From NCBI GenBank assembly GCA_964057225.1, contig CAXKVF010000072.1, positions 806,001 to 870,000 on the forward strand: a stretch of 64,000 bases of DNA, given 5' to 3'. Shown here in pieces: positions 1 to 12,300 of this stretch; the first letter of the stretch is position 1; each line of letters begins with the position of its first letter. The notes under the pieces are model-generated. The model saw only the letters and a program-made list of their open reading frames with translations, made no database searches and had not been told where the DNA came from. Made by a program: the position numbers and the translations under genes. The stretch is from Auanema rhodensis. Taxonomy: Eukaryota; Nematoda; Chromadorea; Rhabditida; Rhabditidae.

Positions 1-181
1 CAAAGTCATGGTTACCATGAACCAATATCAATAAAAATTTGTTTTTAGACTAATATGGACATGGGGAATCTAATTTTGAAAACCGCATCTCTTTATCTTT
101 CACGTGAAGCGAGTTACATACCAAGTGCACATTACGTGTACATTTAATTAGCATAAATTAAAGTTCACGTAAATTTCAAAG

Positions 182-196
182 TCATGGTTACCATGA
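182..196. other. 15-bp near-palindrome TCATGGT-T-ACCATGA, once per monomer
   Basis: Monomer positions 6-12 and 14-20 are perfect 7-bp inverted arms around a single T. The element recurs in nearly every copy. In GCACC-type monomers A20C removes the outermost pair, leaving 6-bp arms; in GAAGC and GAACT types the arms stay intact. Individual copies with arm changes include those starting at 361 (GGTTGCC), 43482 (GGTTAACATG), 50170 (GGTTACTATG) and 61931 (ACCATTA). Dyads of this kind are known in satellites that lack a CENP-B box and have been proposed to favour cruciform-like DNA; a function here is inference. Confidence 0.9.
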
Positions 197-207
197 ACCA
201 ATATCAA

Positions 208-223
208 TAAAAATTTGTTTTTA
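208..223. other. A/T hairpin TAAAAA-TTTG-TTTTTA in each monomer
   Basis: Monomer positions 32-37 and 42-47 are complementary 6-bp arms separated by TTTG. This is the segment most often altered in the array: T46G gives TTTTGAGAC, T46C gives TTTTCAGAC, G48A gives TTTTTAAAC, C29G gives TATGAAT just upstream, and six monomers carry a complete A/T-only replacement. The A-tracts may help DNA bending or nucleosome positioning (inference). Confidence 0.8.
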
Positions 224-274
224 GACTAATATGGACATGGGGAATCTAATTTTGAAAACCGCATCTCTTTATCT

Positions 275-284
275 TTCACGTGAA
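275..284. other. Perfect 10-bp palindrome TTCACGTGAA (E-box/G-box core)
   Basis: Monomer positions 99-108 form a perfect palindrome around CACGTG, the core bound by many bHLH and bZIP factors in animals and plants. It is highly conserved across the window; I noticed only a handful of altered copies (CACATG in the adjacent monomers starting 13904 and 14080, CATGTG in those starting 46826 and 59995, and CCACGTG flank changes near 52525, 57278 and 57806). Binding by any factor is not shown by sequence alone. Confidence 0.85.
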
Positions 285-300
285 GCGAGTTACATACCAA

Positions 301-318
301 GTGCACATCACGTGTACA
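301..318. other. GTGCAC plus second CACGTG, overlapping short palindromes
   Basis: Monomer positions 125-130 are GTGCAC, 133-138 are CACGTG and 137-142 are TGTACA, three overlapping or adjacent 6-bp palindromes within 18 bp. The second CACGTG is mutated more often than the first: CACTTG (G136T) occurs in monomers around 2775, 2950, 3478, 3655, 4357, 6996, 10868, 23893 and 27589, and CACGCG occurs near 5414. Many of the CACTTG copies are probably duplicates of one event, because 6996 and 10868, and likewise 23893 and 27589, lie in duplicated blocks. Confidence 0.8.
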
Positions 319-338
319 TTTAATTAGCATAAATTAAA
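319..338. other. AT stem-loop TTTAATT-N6-AATTAAA in each monomer
   Basis: Monomer positions 143-149 and 156-162 are perfect 7-bp arms around AGCATA. The arms are nearly always intact. Exceptions include A147G (atttaGttag) in the seventh monomer of each 1764-bp HOR copy and at 52043, and AATTGAAG near 38880 and 40644. A155G (catGaatt) and A155T (catTaatt) change the last loop base, not the arms. Confidence 0.85.
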
Positions 339-3300
339 GTTCACGTAAATTTCAAAGTCATGGTTGCCATGAACTAATATCAATACAAATTTGTTTTTAG
401 ACTAATATGGACATGGGGAATCTAATTTTGAAAACCGCATCTCTTTATCTTTCACGTGAAGCGAGTTACATACCAAGTGCACATCACGTGTACATTTAAT
501 TAGCATAAATTAAAGTTCACGTAAATTTCAAAGTCATGGTTACCATGAACCAATATCAATAAAAATTCGTTTTTAGACTAATATGGACATGGGGAATCTA
601 ATTTTGAAAACCGCATCTCTTTATCTTTCACGTGAAGCGAGTTACATACCAAGTGCACATCACGTGTACATTTAATTAGCATAAATTAAAGTTCACGTAA
701 ATTTCAAAGTCATGGTTACCATGAACCAATATCAATAAAAATTTGTTTTTAGACTAATATGGACATGGGGAATCTAATTTTGAAAACCGCATCTCTTTAT
801 CTTTCACGTGAAGCGAGTTACATACCAAGTGCACATCACGTGTACATTTAATTAGCATAAATTAAAGTTCACGTAAATTTCAAAGTCATGGTTACCATGA
901 ACCAATATCAATAAAAATTTGTTTTTAGACTAATATGGACATGGGGAATCTAATTTTGAAAACCGCATCTCTTTATCTTTCACGTGAAGCGAGTTACATA
1001 CCAAGTGCACATCACGTGTACATTTAATTAGCATAAATTAAAGTTCACGTAAATTTCAAAGTCATGGTTACCATGAACCAATATCAATAAAAATTTGTTT
1101 TTAGACTAATATGGACATGGGGAATCTAATTTTGAAAACCGCATCTCTTTATCTTTCACGTGAAGCGAGTTACATACCAAGTGCACATCACGTGTACATT
1201 TAATTAGCATAAATTAAAGTTCACGTAAATTTCAAAGTCATGGTTACCATGAACCAATATCAATAAAAATTTGTTTTTAGACTAATATGGACATGGGGAA
1301 TCTAATTTTGAAAACCGCATCTCTTTATCTTTCACGTGAAGCGAGTTACATACCAAGTGCACATCACGTGTACATTTAATTAGCATAAATTGAAGTTCAC
1401 GTAAATTTCAAAGTCATGGTTACCATGAACCAATATCAATAAAAATTTGTTTTTAGACTAATATGGACATGGGGAATCTAATTTTGAAAACCGCATCTCT
1501 TTATCTTTCACGTGAAGCGAGTTACATACCAAGTGCACATCACGTGTACATTTAATTAGCATAAATTAAAGTTCACGTAAATTTCAAAGTCATGGTTACC
1601 ATGAACCAATATCAATAAAAATTTGTTTTTAGACTAATATGGACATGGGGAATCTAATTTTGAAAACCGCATCTCTTTATCTTTCACGTGAAGCGAGTTA
1701 CATACCAAGTGCACATCACGTGTACATTTAATTAGCATAAATTAAAGTTCACGTAAATTTCAAAGTCATGGTTACCATGAACCAATATCAATAAAAATTT
1801 GTTTTTAGACTAATATGGACATGGGGAATCTAATTTTGAAAACCGCATCTCTTTATCTTTCACGTGAAGCGAGTTACATACCAAGTGCACATCACGTGTA
1901 CATTTAATTGGCATAAATTAAAGTTCACGTAAATTTCAAAGTCATGGTTACCATGCACCAATATCAATAAAAATTTGTTTTTAGACTAATATGGACATGG
2001 GGAATCTAATTTTGAAAACCGCATCTCTTTATCTTTCACGTGAAGCGAGTTACATACCAAGTGCACATCACGTGTACATTTAATTAGCATAAATTAAAGT
2101 TCACGTAAATTTCAAAGTCATGGTTACCATGAACCAATATCAATAAAAATTTGTTTTTAGACTAATATGGACATGGGGAATCTAATTTTGAAAACCGCAT
2201 CTCTTTATCTTTCACGTGAAGCGAGTTACATACCAAGTGCACATCACGTGTACATTTAATTAGCATAAATTAAAGTTCACGTAAATTTCAAAGTCATGGT
2301 TACCATGAAGCAATATCAATAAAAATTTGTTTTTAGACTAATATGGACATGGGGAATATAATTTTGAAAACCGCATCTCTTTATCTTTCACGTGAAGCGA
2401 GTTACATACCAAGTGCACATCACGTGTACATTTAATTAGCATAAATTAAAGTTCACGTAAATTTCAAAGTCATGGTTACCATGAACCAATATCTATAAAA
2501 ATTTGTTTTTAGACTAATATGGACATGGGGAATCTAATTTTGAAAACCGCATCTCTTTATCTTTCACGTGAAGCGAGTTACATACCAAGTGCACATCACG
2601 TGTACATTTAATTAGCATAAATTAAAGTTCACGTAAATTTCAAAGTCATGGTTACCATGAACTAATATCAATAAAAATTTATTTTAGACTAATATGGACA
2701 TGGGGAATCTAATTTTGAAAACCGCATCTCTTTATCTTTCACGTGAAGCGAGTTACATACCAAGTGCACATCACTTGTACATTTAATTAGCATAAATTAA
2801 AGTTCACGTAAATTTCAAAGTCATGGTTACCATGAACCAATATCAATAAAAATTTGTTTTTAGACTAATATGGACATGGGGAATCTAATTTTGAAAACCG
2901 CATCTCTTTATCTTTCACGTGAAGCGAGTTACATACCAAGTGCACATCACTTGTACATTTAATTAGCATAAATTAAAGTTCACGTAAATTTCAAAGTCAT
3001 GGTTACCATGAACTAATATCAATAAAAATTTGTTTTTAGACTAATATGGACATGGGGAATCTAATTTTGAAAACCGCATCTCTTTATCTTTCACGTGAAG
3101 CGAGTTACATACCAAGTGCACATCACGTGTACATTTAATTAGCATAAATTAAAGTTCACGTAAATTTCAAAGTCATGGTTACCATGAACCAATATCAATA
3201 AAAATTTGTTTTTAGACTAATATGGACATGGGGAATCTAATTTTGAAAACCGCATCTGTTTATCTTTCACGTGAAGCGAGTTACATACCAAGTGCACATC

Positions 3301-6300
3301 ACGTGTACATTTAATTAGCATAAATTAAAGTTCACGTAAATTTCAAAGTCATGGTTACCATGAACTAATATCAATAAAAATTTGTTTTTAGACTAATATG
3401 GACATGGGGAATCTAATTTTGAAAACCGCATCTCTTTATCTTTCACGTGAAGCGAGTTACATACCAAGTGCACATCACTTGTACATTTAATTAGCATAAA
3501 TTAAAGTTCACGTAAATTTCAAAGTCATGGTTACCATGAACCAATATCAATAAAAATTTGTTTTTAGACTAATATGGACATGGGGAATCTAATTTTGAAA
3601 ACCGCATCTGTTTATCTTTCACGTGAAGCGAGTTACATACCAAGTGCACATCACTTGTACATTTAATTAGCATAAATTAAAGTTCACGTAAATTTCAAAG
3701 TCATGGTTACCATGAACTAATATCAATAAAAATTTGTTTTTAGACTAATATGGACATGGGGAATCTAATTTTGAAAACCGCATCTGTTTATCTTTCACGT
3801 GAAGCGAGTTACATACCAAGTGCACATCACGTGTACATTTAATTAGCATAAATTAAAGTTCACGTAAATTTCAAAGTCATGGTTACCATGAAGCAATATC
3901 AATAAAAATTTGTTTTTAGACTAATATGGACATGGGGAATATAATTTTGAAAACCGCATCTCTTTATCTTTCACGTGAAGCGAGTTACATACCAAGTGCA
4001 CATCACGTGTACATTTAATTAGCATAAATTAAAGTTCACGTAAATTTCAAAGTCATGGTTACCATGAACCAATATCAATAAAAATTTGTTTTTAGACTAA
4101 TATGGACATGGGGAATCTAATTTTGAAAACCGCATCTCTTTATCTTTCACGTGAAGCGAGTTACATACCAAGTGCGCATCACGTGTACATTTAATTAGCA
4201 TAAATTAAAGTTCACGTAAATTTCAAAGTCATGGTTACCATGAACCAATATCAATAAAAATTTGTTTTTAGACTAATATGGACATGGGGAATCTAATTTT
4301 GAAAACCGCATCTCTTTATCTTTCACGTGAAGCGAGTTACATACCAAGTGCACATCACTTGTACATTTAATTAGCATAAATTAAAGTTCACGTAAATTTC
4401 AAAGTCATGGTTACCATGAACTAATATCAATAAAAATTTGTTTTTAGACTAATATGGACATGGGGAATCTAATTTTGAAAACCGCATCTCTTTATCTTTC
4501 ACGTGAAGCGAGTTACATACCAAGTGCACATCACGTGTACATTTAATTAGCATAAATTAAAGTTCACGTAAATTTCAAAGTCATGGTTACCATGAACTAA
4601 TATCAATAAAAATTTGTTTTTAGACTAATATGGACATGGGGAATCTAATTTTGAAAACCGCATCTGTTTATCTTTCACGTGAAGCGAGTTACATACCAAG
4701 TGCACATCACGTGTACATTTAATTAGCATAAATTAAAGTTCACGTAAATTTCAAAGTCATGGTTACCATGAACCAATATCAATAAAAATTTGTTTTTAGA
4801 CTAATATGGACATGGGGAATCTAATTTTGAAAACCGCATCTCTTTATCTTTCACGTGAAGCGAGTTACATACCAAGTGCACATCACGTGTACATTTAATT
4901 AGCATAAATTAAAGTTCACGTAAATTTCAAAGTCATGGTTACCATGAACCAATATCAATAAAAATTTGTTTTTAGACTAATATGGACATGGGGAATCTAA
5001 TTTTGAAAACCGCATCTCTTTATCTTTCACGTGAAGCGAGTTACATACCAAGTGCACATCACGTGTACATTTAATTAGCATAAATTAAAGTTCACGTAAA
5101 TTTCAAAGTCATGGTTACCATGAACCAATATCAATAAAAATTTGTTTTTAGACTAATATGGACATGGGGAATCTAATTTTGAAAACCGCATCTCTTTATC
5201 TTTCACGTGAAGCGAGTTACATACCAAGTGCACATCACGTGTACATTTAATTAGCATAAATTAAAGTTCACGTAAATTTCAAAGTCATGGTTACCATGAA
5301 CCAATATGAATAAAAATTTGTTTTTAGACTAATATGGACATGGGGAATCTAATTTTGAAAACCGCATCTCTTTATCTTTCACGTGAAGCGAGTTACATAC
5401 CAAGTGCACATCACGCGTACATTTAATTAGCATAAATTAAAGTTCACGTAAATTTCAAAGTCATGGTTACCATGAACTAATATCAATAAAAATTTGTTTT
5501 TAGACTAATATGGACATGGGGAATCTAATTTTGAAAACCGCATCTCTTTATCTTTCACGTGAAGCGAGTTACATACCAAGTGCACATCACGTGTACATTT
5601 AATTAGCATAAATTAAAGTTCACGTAAATTTCAAAGTCATGGTTACCATGCACCAATATCAATAAAAATTTGTTTTTAGACTAATATGGACATGGGGAAT
5701 CTAATTTTGAAAACCGCATCTCTTCATCTTTCACGTGAAGCGAGTTACATACCAAGTGCACATCACGTGTACATTTAATTAGCATAAATTAAAGTTCACG
5801 TAAATTTCAAAGTCATGGTTACCATGCACCAATATCAATAAAAATTTGTTTTTAGACTAATATGGACATGGGGAATCTAATTTTGAAAACCGCATCTCTT
5901 CATCTTTCACGTGAAGCGAGTTACATACCAAGTGCACATCACGTGTACATTTAATTAGCATAAATTAAAGTTCACGTAAATTTCAAAGTCATGGTTACCA
6001 TGCACCAATATCAATAAAAATTTGTTTCTAGACTAATATGGACATGGGGAATCTAATTTTGAAAACCGCATCTCTTTATCTTTCACGTGAAGCGAGTTAC
6101 ATACCAAGTGCACATCACGTGTACATTTAATTAGCATAAATTAAAGTTCACGTAAATTTCAAAGTCATGGTTACCATGAACCAATATCAATAAAAATTTG
6201 TTTTTAGACTAATATGGACATGGGGAATCTAATTTTGAAAACCGCATCTCTTTATCTTTCACGTGAAGCGAGTTACATACCAAGTGCACATCACGTGTAC

Positions 6301-9300
6301 ATTTAATTAGCATAAATTAAAGTTCACGTAAATTTCAAAGTCATGGTTACCATGCACCAATATCAATAAAAATTTGTTTTTAGACTAATATGGACATGGG
6401 GAATCTAATTTTGAAAACCGCATCTCTTTATCTTTCACGTGAAGCGAGTTACATACCAAGTGCACATCACGTGTACATTTAATTAGCATAAATTAAAGTT
6501 CACGTAAATTTCAAAGTCATGGTTACCATGCGCCAATATCAATAAAAATTTGTTTTTAGACTAATATGGACATGGGGAATCTAATTTCGAAAACCGCATC
6601 TCTTCATCTTTCACGTGAAGCGAGTTACATACCAAGTGCACATCACGTGTACATTTAATTAGCATAAATTAAAGTTCACGTAAATTTCAAAGTCATGGTT
6701 ACCATGCACCAATATCAATAAAAATTTGTTTTTAGACTAATATGGACATGGGGAATCTAATTTTGAAAACCGCATCTCTTTATCTTTCACGTGAAGCGAG
6801 TTACATACCAAGTGCACATCACGTGTACATTTAATTAGCATAAATTAAAGTTCACGTAAATTTCAAAGTCATGGTTACCATGCACCAATATCAATAAAAA
6901 TTTGTTTTTAGACTAATATGGACATGATGAATCTAATTTTGAAAACCGCATCTCTTTATCTTTCACGTGAAGCGAGTTACATACCAAGTGCACATCACTT
7001 GTACATTTAATTAGCATAAATTAAAGTTCACGTAAATTTCAAAGTCATGGTTACCATGAACTAATATCAATAAAAATTTGTTTTTAGACTAATATGGACA
7101 TGGGGAATCTAATTTTGAAAACCGCATCTCTTTATCTTTCACGTGAAGCGAGTTACATACCAAGTGCACATCACGTGTACATTTAATTAGCATAAATTAA
7201 AGTTCACGTAAATTTCAAAGTCATGGTTACCATGAACCAATATCAATAAAAATTTGTTTTTAGACTAATATGGACATGGGGAATCTAATTTTGAAAACCG
7301 CATCTCTTTATCTTTCACGTGAAGCGAGTTACATACCAAGTGCACATCACGTGTACATTTAATTAGCATAAATTAAAGTTCACGTAAATTTCAAAGTCAT
7401 GGTTACCATGAACCAATATCAATAAAAATTTGTTTTTAGACTAATATGGACATGGGGAATCTAATTTTGAAAACCGCATCTCTTTATCTTTCACGTGAAG
7501 CGAGTTACATACCAAGTGCACATCACGTGTACATTTAATTAGCATAAATTAAAGTTCACGTAAATTTCAAAGTCATGGTTACCATGAACTAATATCAATA
7601 AAAATTTGTTTTTAGACTAATATGGACATGGGGAATCTAATTTTGAAAACCGCATCTGTTTATCTTTCACGTGAAGCGAGTTACATACCAAGTGCACATC
7701 ACGTGTACATTTAATTAGCATAAATTAAAGTTCACGTAAATTTCAAAGTCATGGTTACCATGAACCAATATCAATAAAAATTTGTTTTTAGACTAATATG
7801 GACATGGGGAATCTAATTTTGAAAACCGCATCTCTTTATCTTTCACGTGAAGCGAGTTACATACCAAGTGCACATCACGTGTACATTTAATTAGCATAAA
7901 TTAAAGTTCACGTAAATTTCAAAGTCATGGTTACCATGAACCAATATCAATAAAAATTTGTTTTTAGACTAATATGGACATGGGGAATCTAATTTTGAAA
8001 ACCGCATCTCTTTATCTTTCACGTGAAGCGAGTTACATACCAAGTGCACATCACGTGTACATTTAATTAGCATAAATTAAAGTTCACGTAAATTTCAAAG
8101 TCATGGTTACCATGAACTAATATCAATAAAAATTTGTTTTTAGACTAATATGGACATGGGGAATCTAATTTTGAAAACCGCATCTCTTTATCTTTCACGT
8201 GAAGCGAGTTACATACCAAGTGCACATCACGTGTACATTTAATTAGCATAAATTAAAGTTCACGTAAATTTCAAAGTCATGGTTACCATGAACCAATATC
8301 AATAAAAATTTGTTTTTAGACTAATATGGACATGGGGAATCTAATTTTGAAAACCGCATCTCTTTATCTTTCACGTGAAGCGAGTTACATACCAAGTGCA
8401 CATCACGTGTACATTTAATTAGCATAAATTAAAGTTCACGTAAATTTCAAAGTCATGGTTACCATGAACTAATATCAATAAAAATTTGTTTTTAGACTAA
8501 TATGGACATGGGGAATCTAATTTTGAAAACCGCATCTCTTTATCTTTCACGTGAAGCGAGTTACATACCAAGTGCACATCACGTGTACATTTAATTAGCA
8601 TAAATTAAAGTTCACGTAAATTTCAAAGTCATGGTTACCATGAACCAATATCAATAAAAATTTGTTTTTAGACTAATATGGACATGGGGAATCTAATTTT
8701 GAAAACCGCATCTCTTTATCTTTCACGTGAAGCGAGTTACATACCAAGTGCACATCACGTGTACATTTAATTAGCATAAATTAAAGTTCACGTAAATTTC
8801 AAAGTCATGGTTACCATGAACCAATATCAATAAAAATTTGTTTTTAGACTAATATGGACATGGGGAATCTAATTTTGAAAACCGCATCTCTTTATCTTTC
8901 ACGTGAAGCGAGTTACATACCAAGTGCACATCACGTGTACATTTAATTAGCATAAATTAAAGTTCACGTAAATTTCAAAGTCATGGTTACCATGAACCAA
9001 TATGAATAAAAATTTGTTTTTAGACTAATATGGACATGGGGAATCTAATTTTGAAAACCGCATCTCTTTATCTTTCACGTGAAGCGAGTTACATACCAAG
9101 TGCACATCACGTGTACATTTAATTAGCATAAATTAAAGTTCACGTAAATTTCAAAGTCATGGTTACCATGAACTAATATCAATAAAAATTTGTTTTTAGA
9201 CTAATATGGACATGGGGAATCTAATTTTGAAAACCGCATCTCTTTATCTTTCACGTGAAGCGAGTTACATACCAAGTGCACATCACGTGTACATTTAATT

Positions 9301-12300
9301 AGCATAAATTAAAGTTCACGTAAATTTCAAAGTCATGGTTACCATGCACCAATATCAATAAAAATTTGTTTTTAGACTAATATGGACATGGGGAATCTAA
9401 TTTTGAAAACCGCATCTCTTCATCTTTCACGTGAAGCGAGTTACATACCAAGTGCACATCACGTGTACATTTAATTAGCATAAATTAAAGTTCACGTAAA
9501 TTTCAAAGTCATGGTTACCATGAACCAATATCAATAAAAATTTGTTTTTAGACTAATATGGACATGGGGAATCTAATTTTGAAAACCGCATCTCTTTATC
9601 TTTCACGTGAAGCGAGTTACATACCAAGTGCACATCACGTGTACATTTAATTAGCATAAATTAAAGTTCACGTAAATTTCAAAGTCATGGTTACCATGAA
9701 CCAATATCAATAAAAATTTGTTTTTAGACTAATATGGACATGGGGAATCTAATTTTGAAAACCGCATCTCTTTATCTTTCACGTGAAGCGAGTTACATAC
9801 CAAGTGCACATCACGTGTACATTTAATTAGCATAAATTAAAGTTCACGTAAATTTCAAAGTCATGGTTACCATGCACCAATATCAATAAAAATTTGTTTT
9901 TAGACTAATATGGACATGGGGAATCTAATTTTGAAAACCGCATCTCTTTATCTTTCACGTGAAGCGAGTTACATACCAAGTGCACATCACGTGTACATTT
10001 AATTAGCATAAATTAAAGTTCACGTAAATTTCAAAGTCATGGTTACCATGAACCAATATCAATAAAAATTTGTTTTTAGACTAATATGGACATGGGGAAT
10101 CTAATTTTGAAAACCGCATCTCTTTATCTTTCACGTGAAGCGAGTTACATACCAAGTGCACATCACGTGTACATTTAATTAGCATAAATTAAAGTTCACG
10201 TAAATTTCAAAGTCATGGTTACCATGCACCAATATCAATAAAAATTTGTTTTTAGACTAATATGGACATGGGGAATCTAATTTTGAAAACCGCATCTCTT
10301 TATCTTTCACGTGAAGCGAGTTACATACCAAGTGCACATCACGTGTACATTTAATTAGCATAAATTAAAGTTCACGTAAATTTCAAAGTCATGGTTACCA
10401 TGCACCAATATCAATAAAAATTTGTTTTTAGACTAATATGGACATGGGGAATCTAATTTTGAAAACCGCATCTCTTCATCTTTCACGTGAAGCGAGTTAC
10501 ATACCAAGTGCACATCACGTGTACATTTAATTAGCATAAATTAAAGTTCACGTAAATTTCAAAGTCATGGTTACCATGCACCAATATCAATAAAAATTTG
10601 TTTTTAGACTAATATGGACATGGGGAATCTAATTTTGAAAACCGCATCTCTTTATCTTTCACGTGAAGCGAGTTACATACCAAGTGCACATCACGTGTAC
10701 ATTTAATTAGCATAAATTAAAGTTCACGTAAATTTCAAAGTCATGGTTACCATGCACCAATATCAATAAAAATTTGTTTTTAGACTAATATGGACATGAT
10801 GAATCTAATTTTGAAAACCGCATCTCTTTATCTTTCACGTGAAGCGAGTTACATACCAAGTGCACATCACTTGTACATTTAATTAGCATAAATTAAAGTT
10901 CACGTAAATTTCAAAGTCATGGTTACCATGAACTAATATCAATAAAAATTTGTTTTTAGACTAATATGGACATGGGGAATCTAATTTTGAAAACCGCATC
11001 TCTTTATCTTTCACGTGAAGCGAGTTACATACCAAGTGCACATCACGTGTACATTTAATTAGCATAAATTAAAGTTCACGTAAATTTCAAAGTCATGGTT
11101 ACCATGAACCAATATCAATAAAAATTTGTTTTTAGACTAATATGGACATGGGGAATCTAATTTTGAAAACCGCATCTCTTTATCTTTCACGTGAAGCGAG
11201 TTACATACCAAGTGCACATCACGTGTACATTTAATTAGCATAAATTAAAGTTCACGTAAATTTCAAAGTCATGGTTACCATGAACCAATATCAATAAAAA
11301 TTTGTTTTTAGACTAATATGGACATGGGGAATCTAATTTTGAAAACCGCATCTCTTTATCTTTCACGTGAAGCGAGTTACATACCAAGTGCACATCACGT
11401 GTACATTTAATTAGCATAAATTAAAGTTCACGTAAATTTCAAAGTCATGGTTACCATGAACTAATATCAATAAAAATTTGTTTTTAGACTAATATGGACA
11501 TGGGGAATCTAATTTTGAAAACCGCATCTCTTTATCTTTCACGTGAAGCGAGTTACATACCAAGTGCACATCACGTGTACATTTAATTAGCATAAATTAA
11601 AGTTCACGTAAATTTCAAAGTCATGGTTACCATGAACTAATATCAATAAAAATTTGTTTTTAGACTAATATGGACATGGGGAATCTAATTTTGAAAACCG
11701 CATCTCTTTATCTTTCACGTGAAGCGAGTTACATACCAAGTGCACATCACGTGTACATTTAATTAGCATAAATTAAAGTTCACGTAAATTTCAAAGTCAT
11801 GGTTACCATGAACCAATATCGATAAAAATTTGTTTTTAGACTAATATGGACATGGGGAATCTAATTTTGAAAACCGCATCTCTTTATCTTTCACGTGAAG
11901 CGAGTTACATACCAAGTGCACATCACGTGTACATTTAATTAGCATAAATTAAAGTTCACGTAAATTTCAAAGTCATGGTTACCATGAAGCAATATCAATA
12001 AAAATTTGTTTTTAGACTAATATGGACATGGGGAATCTAATTTTGAAAACCGCATCTCTTCATCTTTCACGTGAAGCGAGTTACATACCAAGTGCACATC
12101 ACGTGTACATTTAATTAGCATAAATTAAAGTTCACGTAAATTTCAAAGTCATTGTTACCATGCACCAATATCAATAAAAATTTGTTTTTAGACTAATATG
12201 GACATGGGGAATCTAATTTTGAAAACCGCATCTCTTTATCTTTCACGTGAAGCGAGTTACATACCAAGTGCACATCACGTGTACATTTAATTAGCATAAA

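Larger units (their letters stand above)
177..352 (+). repeat. Reference monomer (second copy, canonical GAACC type)
   Basis: This copy carries the commonest base at the positions I compared and serves as the coordinate reference: monomer position = coordinate minus 176. In order it holds a near-palindrome (6-20), an A/T hairpin (32-47), a GGGG-containing stretch (63-66), ACCGCATCTC (82-91), the palindrome TTCACGTGAA (99-108), GTGCAC (125-130), CACGTG (133-138), an AT stem-loop (143-162) and a third CACGT (166-170). It has five CpG dinucleotides (84, 103, 110, 135, 168). Its length is not a multiple of three, so no reading frame can run through successive copies. The first copy (1-176) is not used as reference because it carries C133T, which breaks the second CACGTG. 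Confidence 0.97.
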
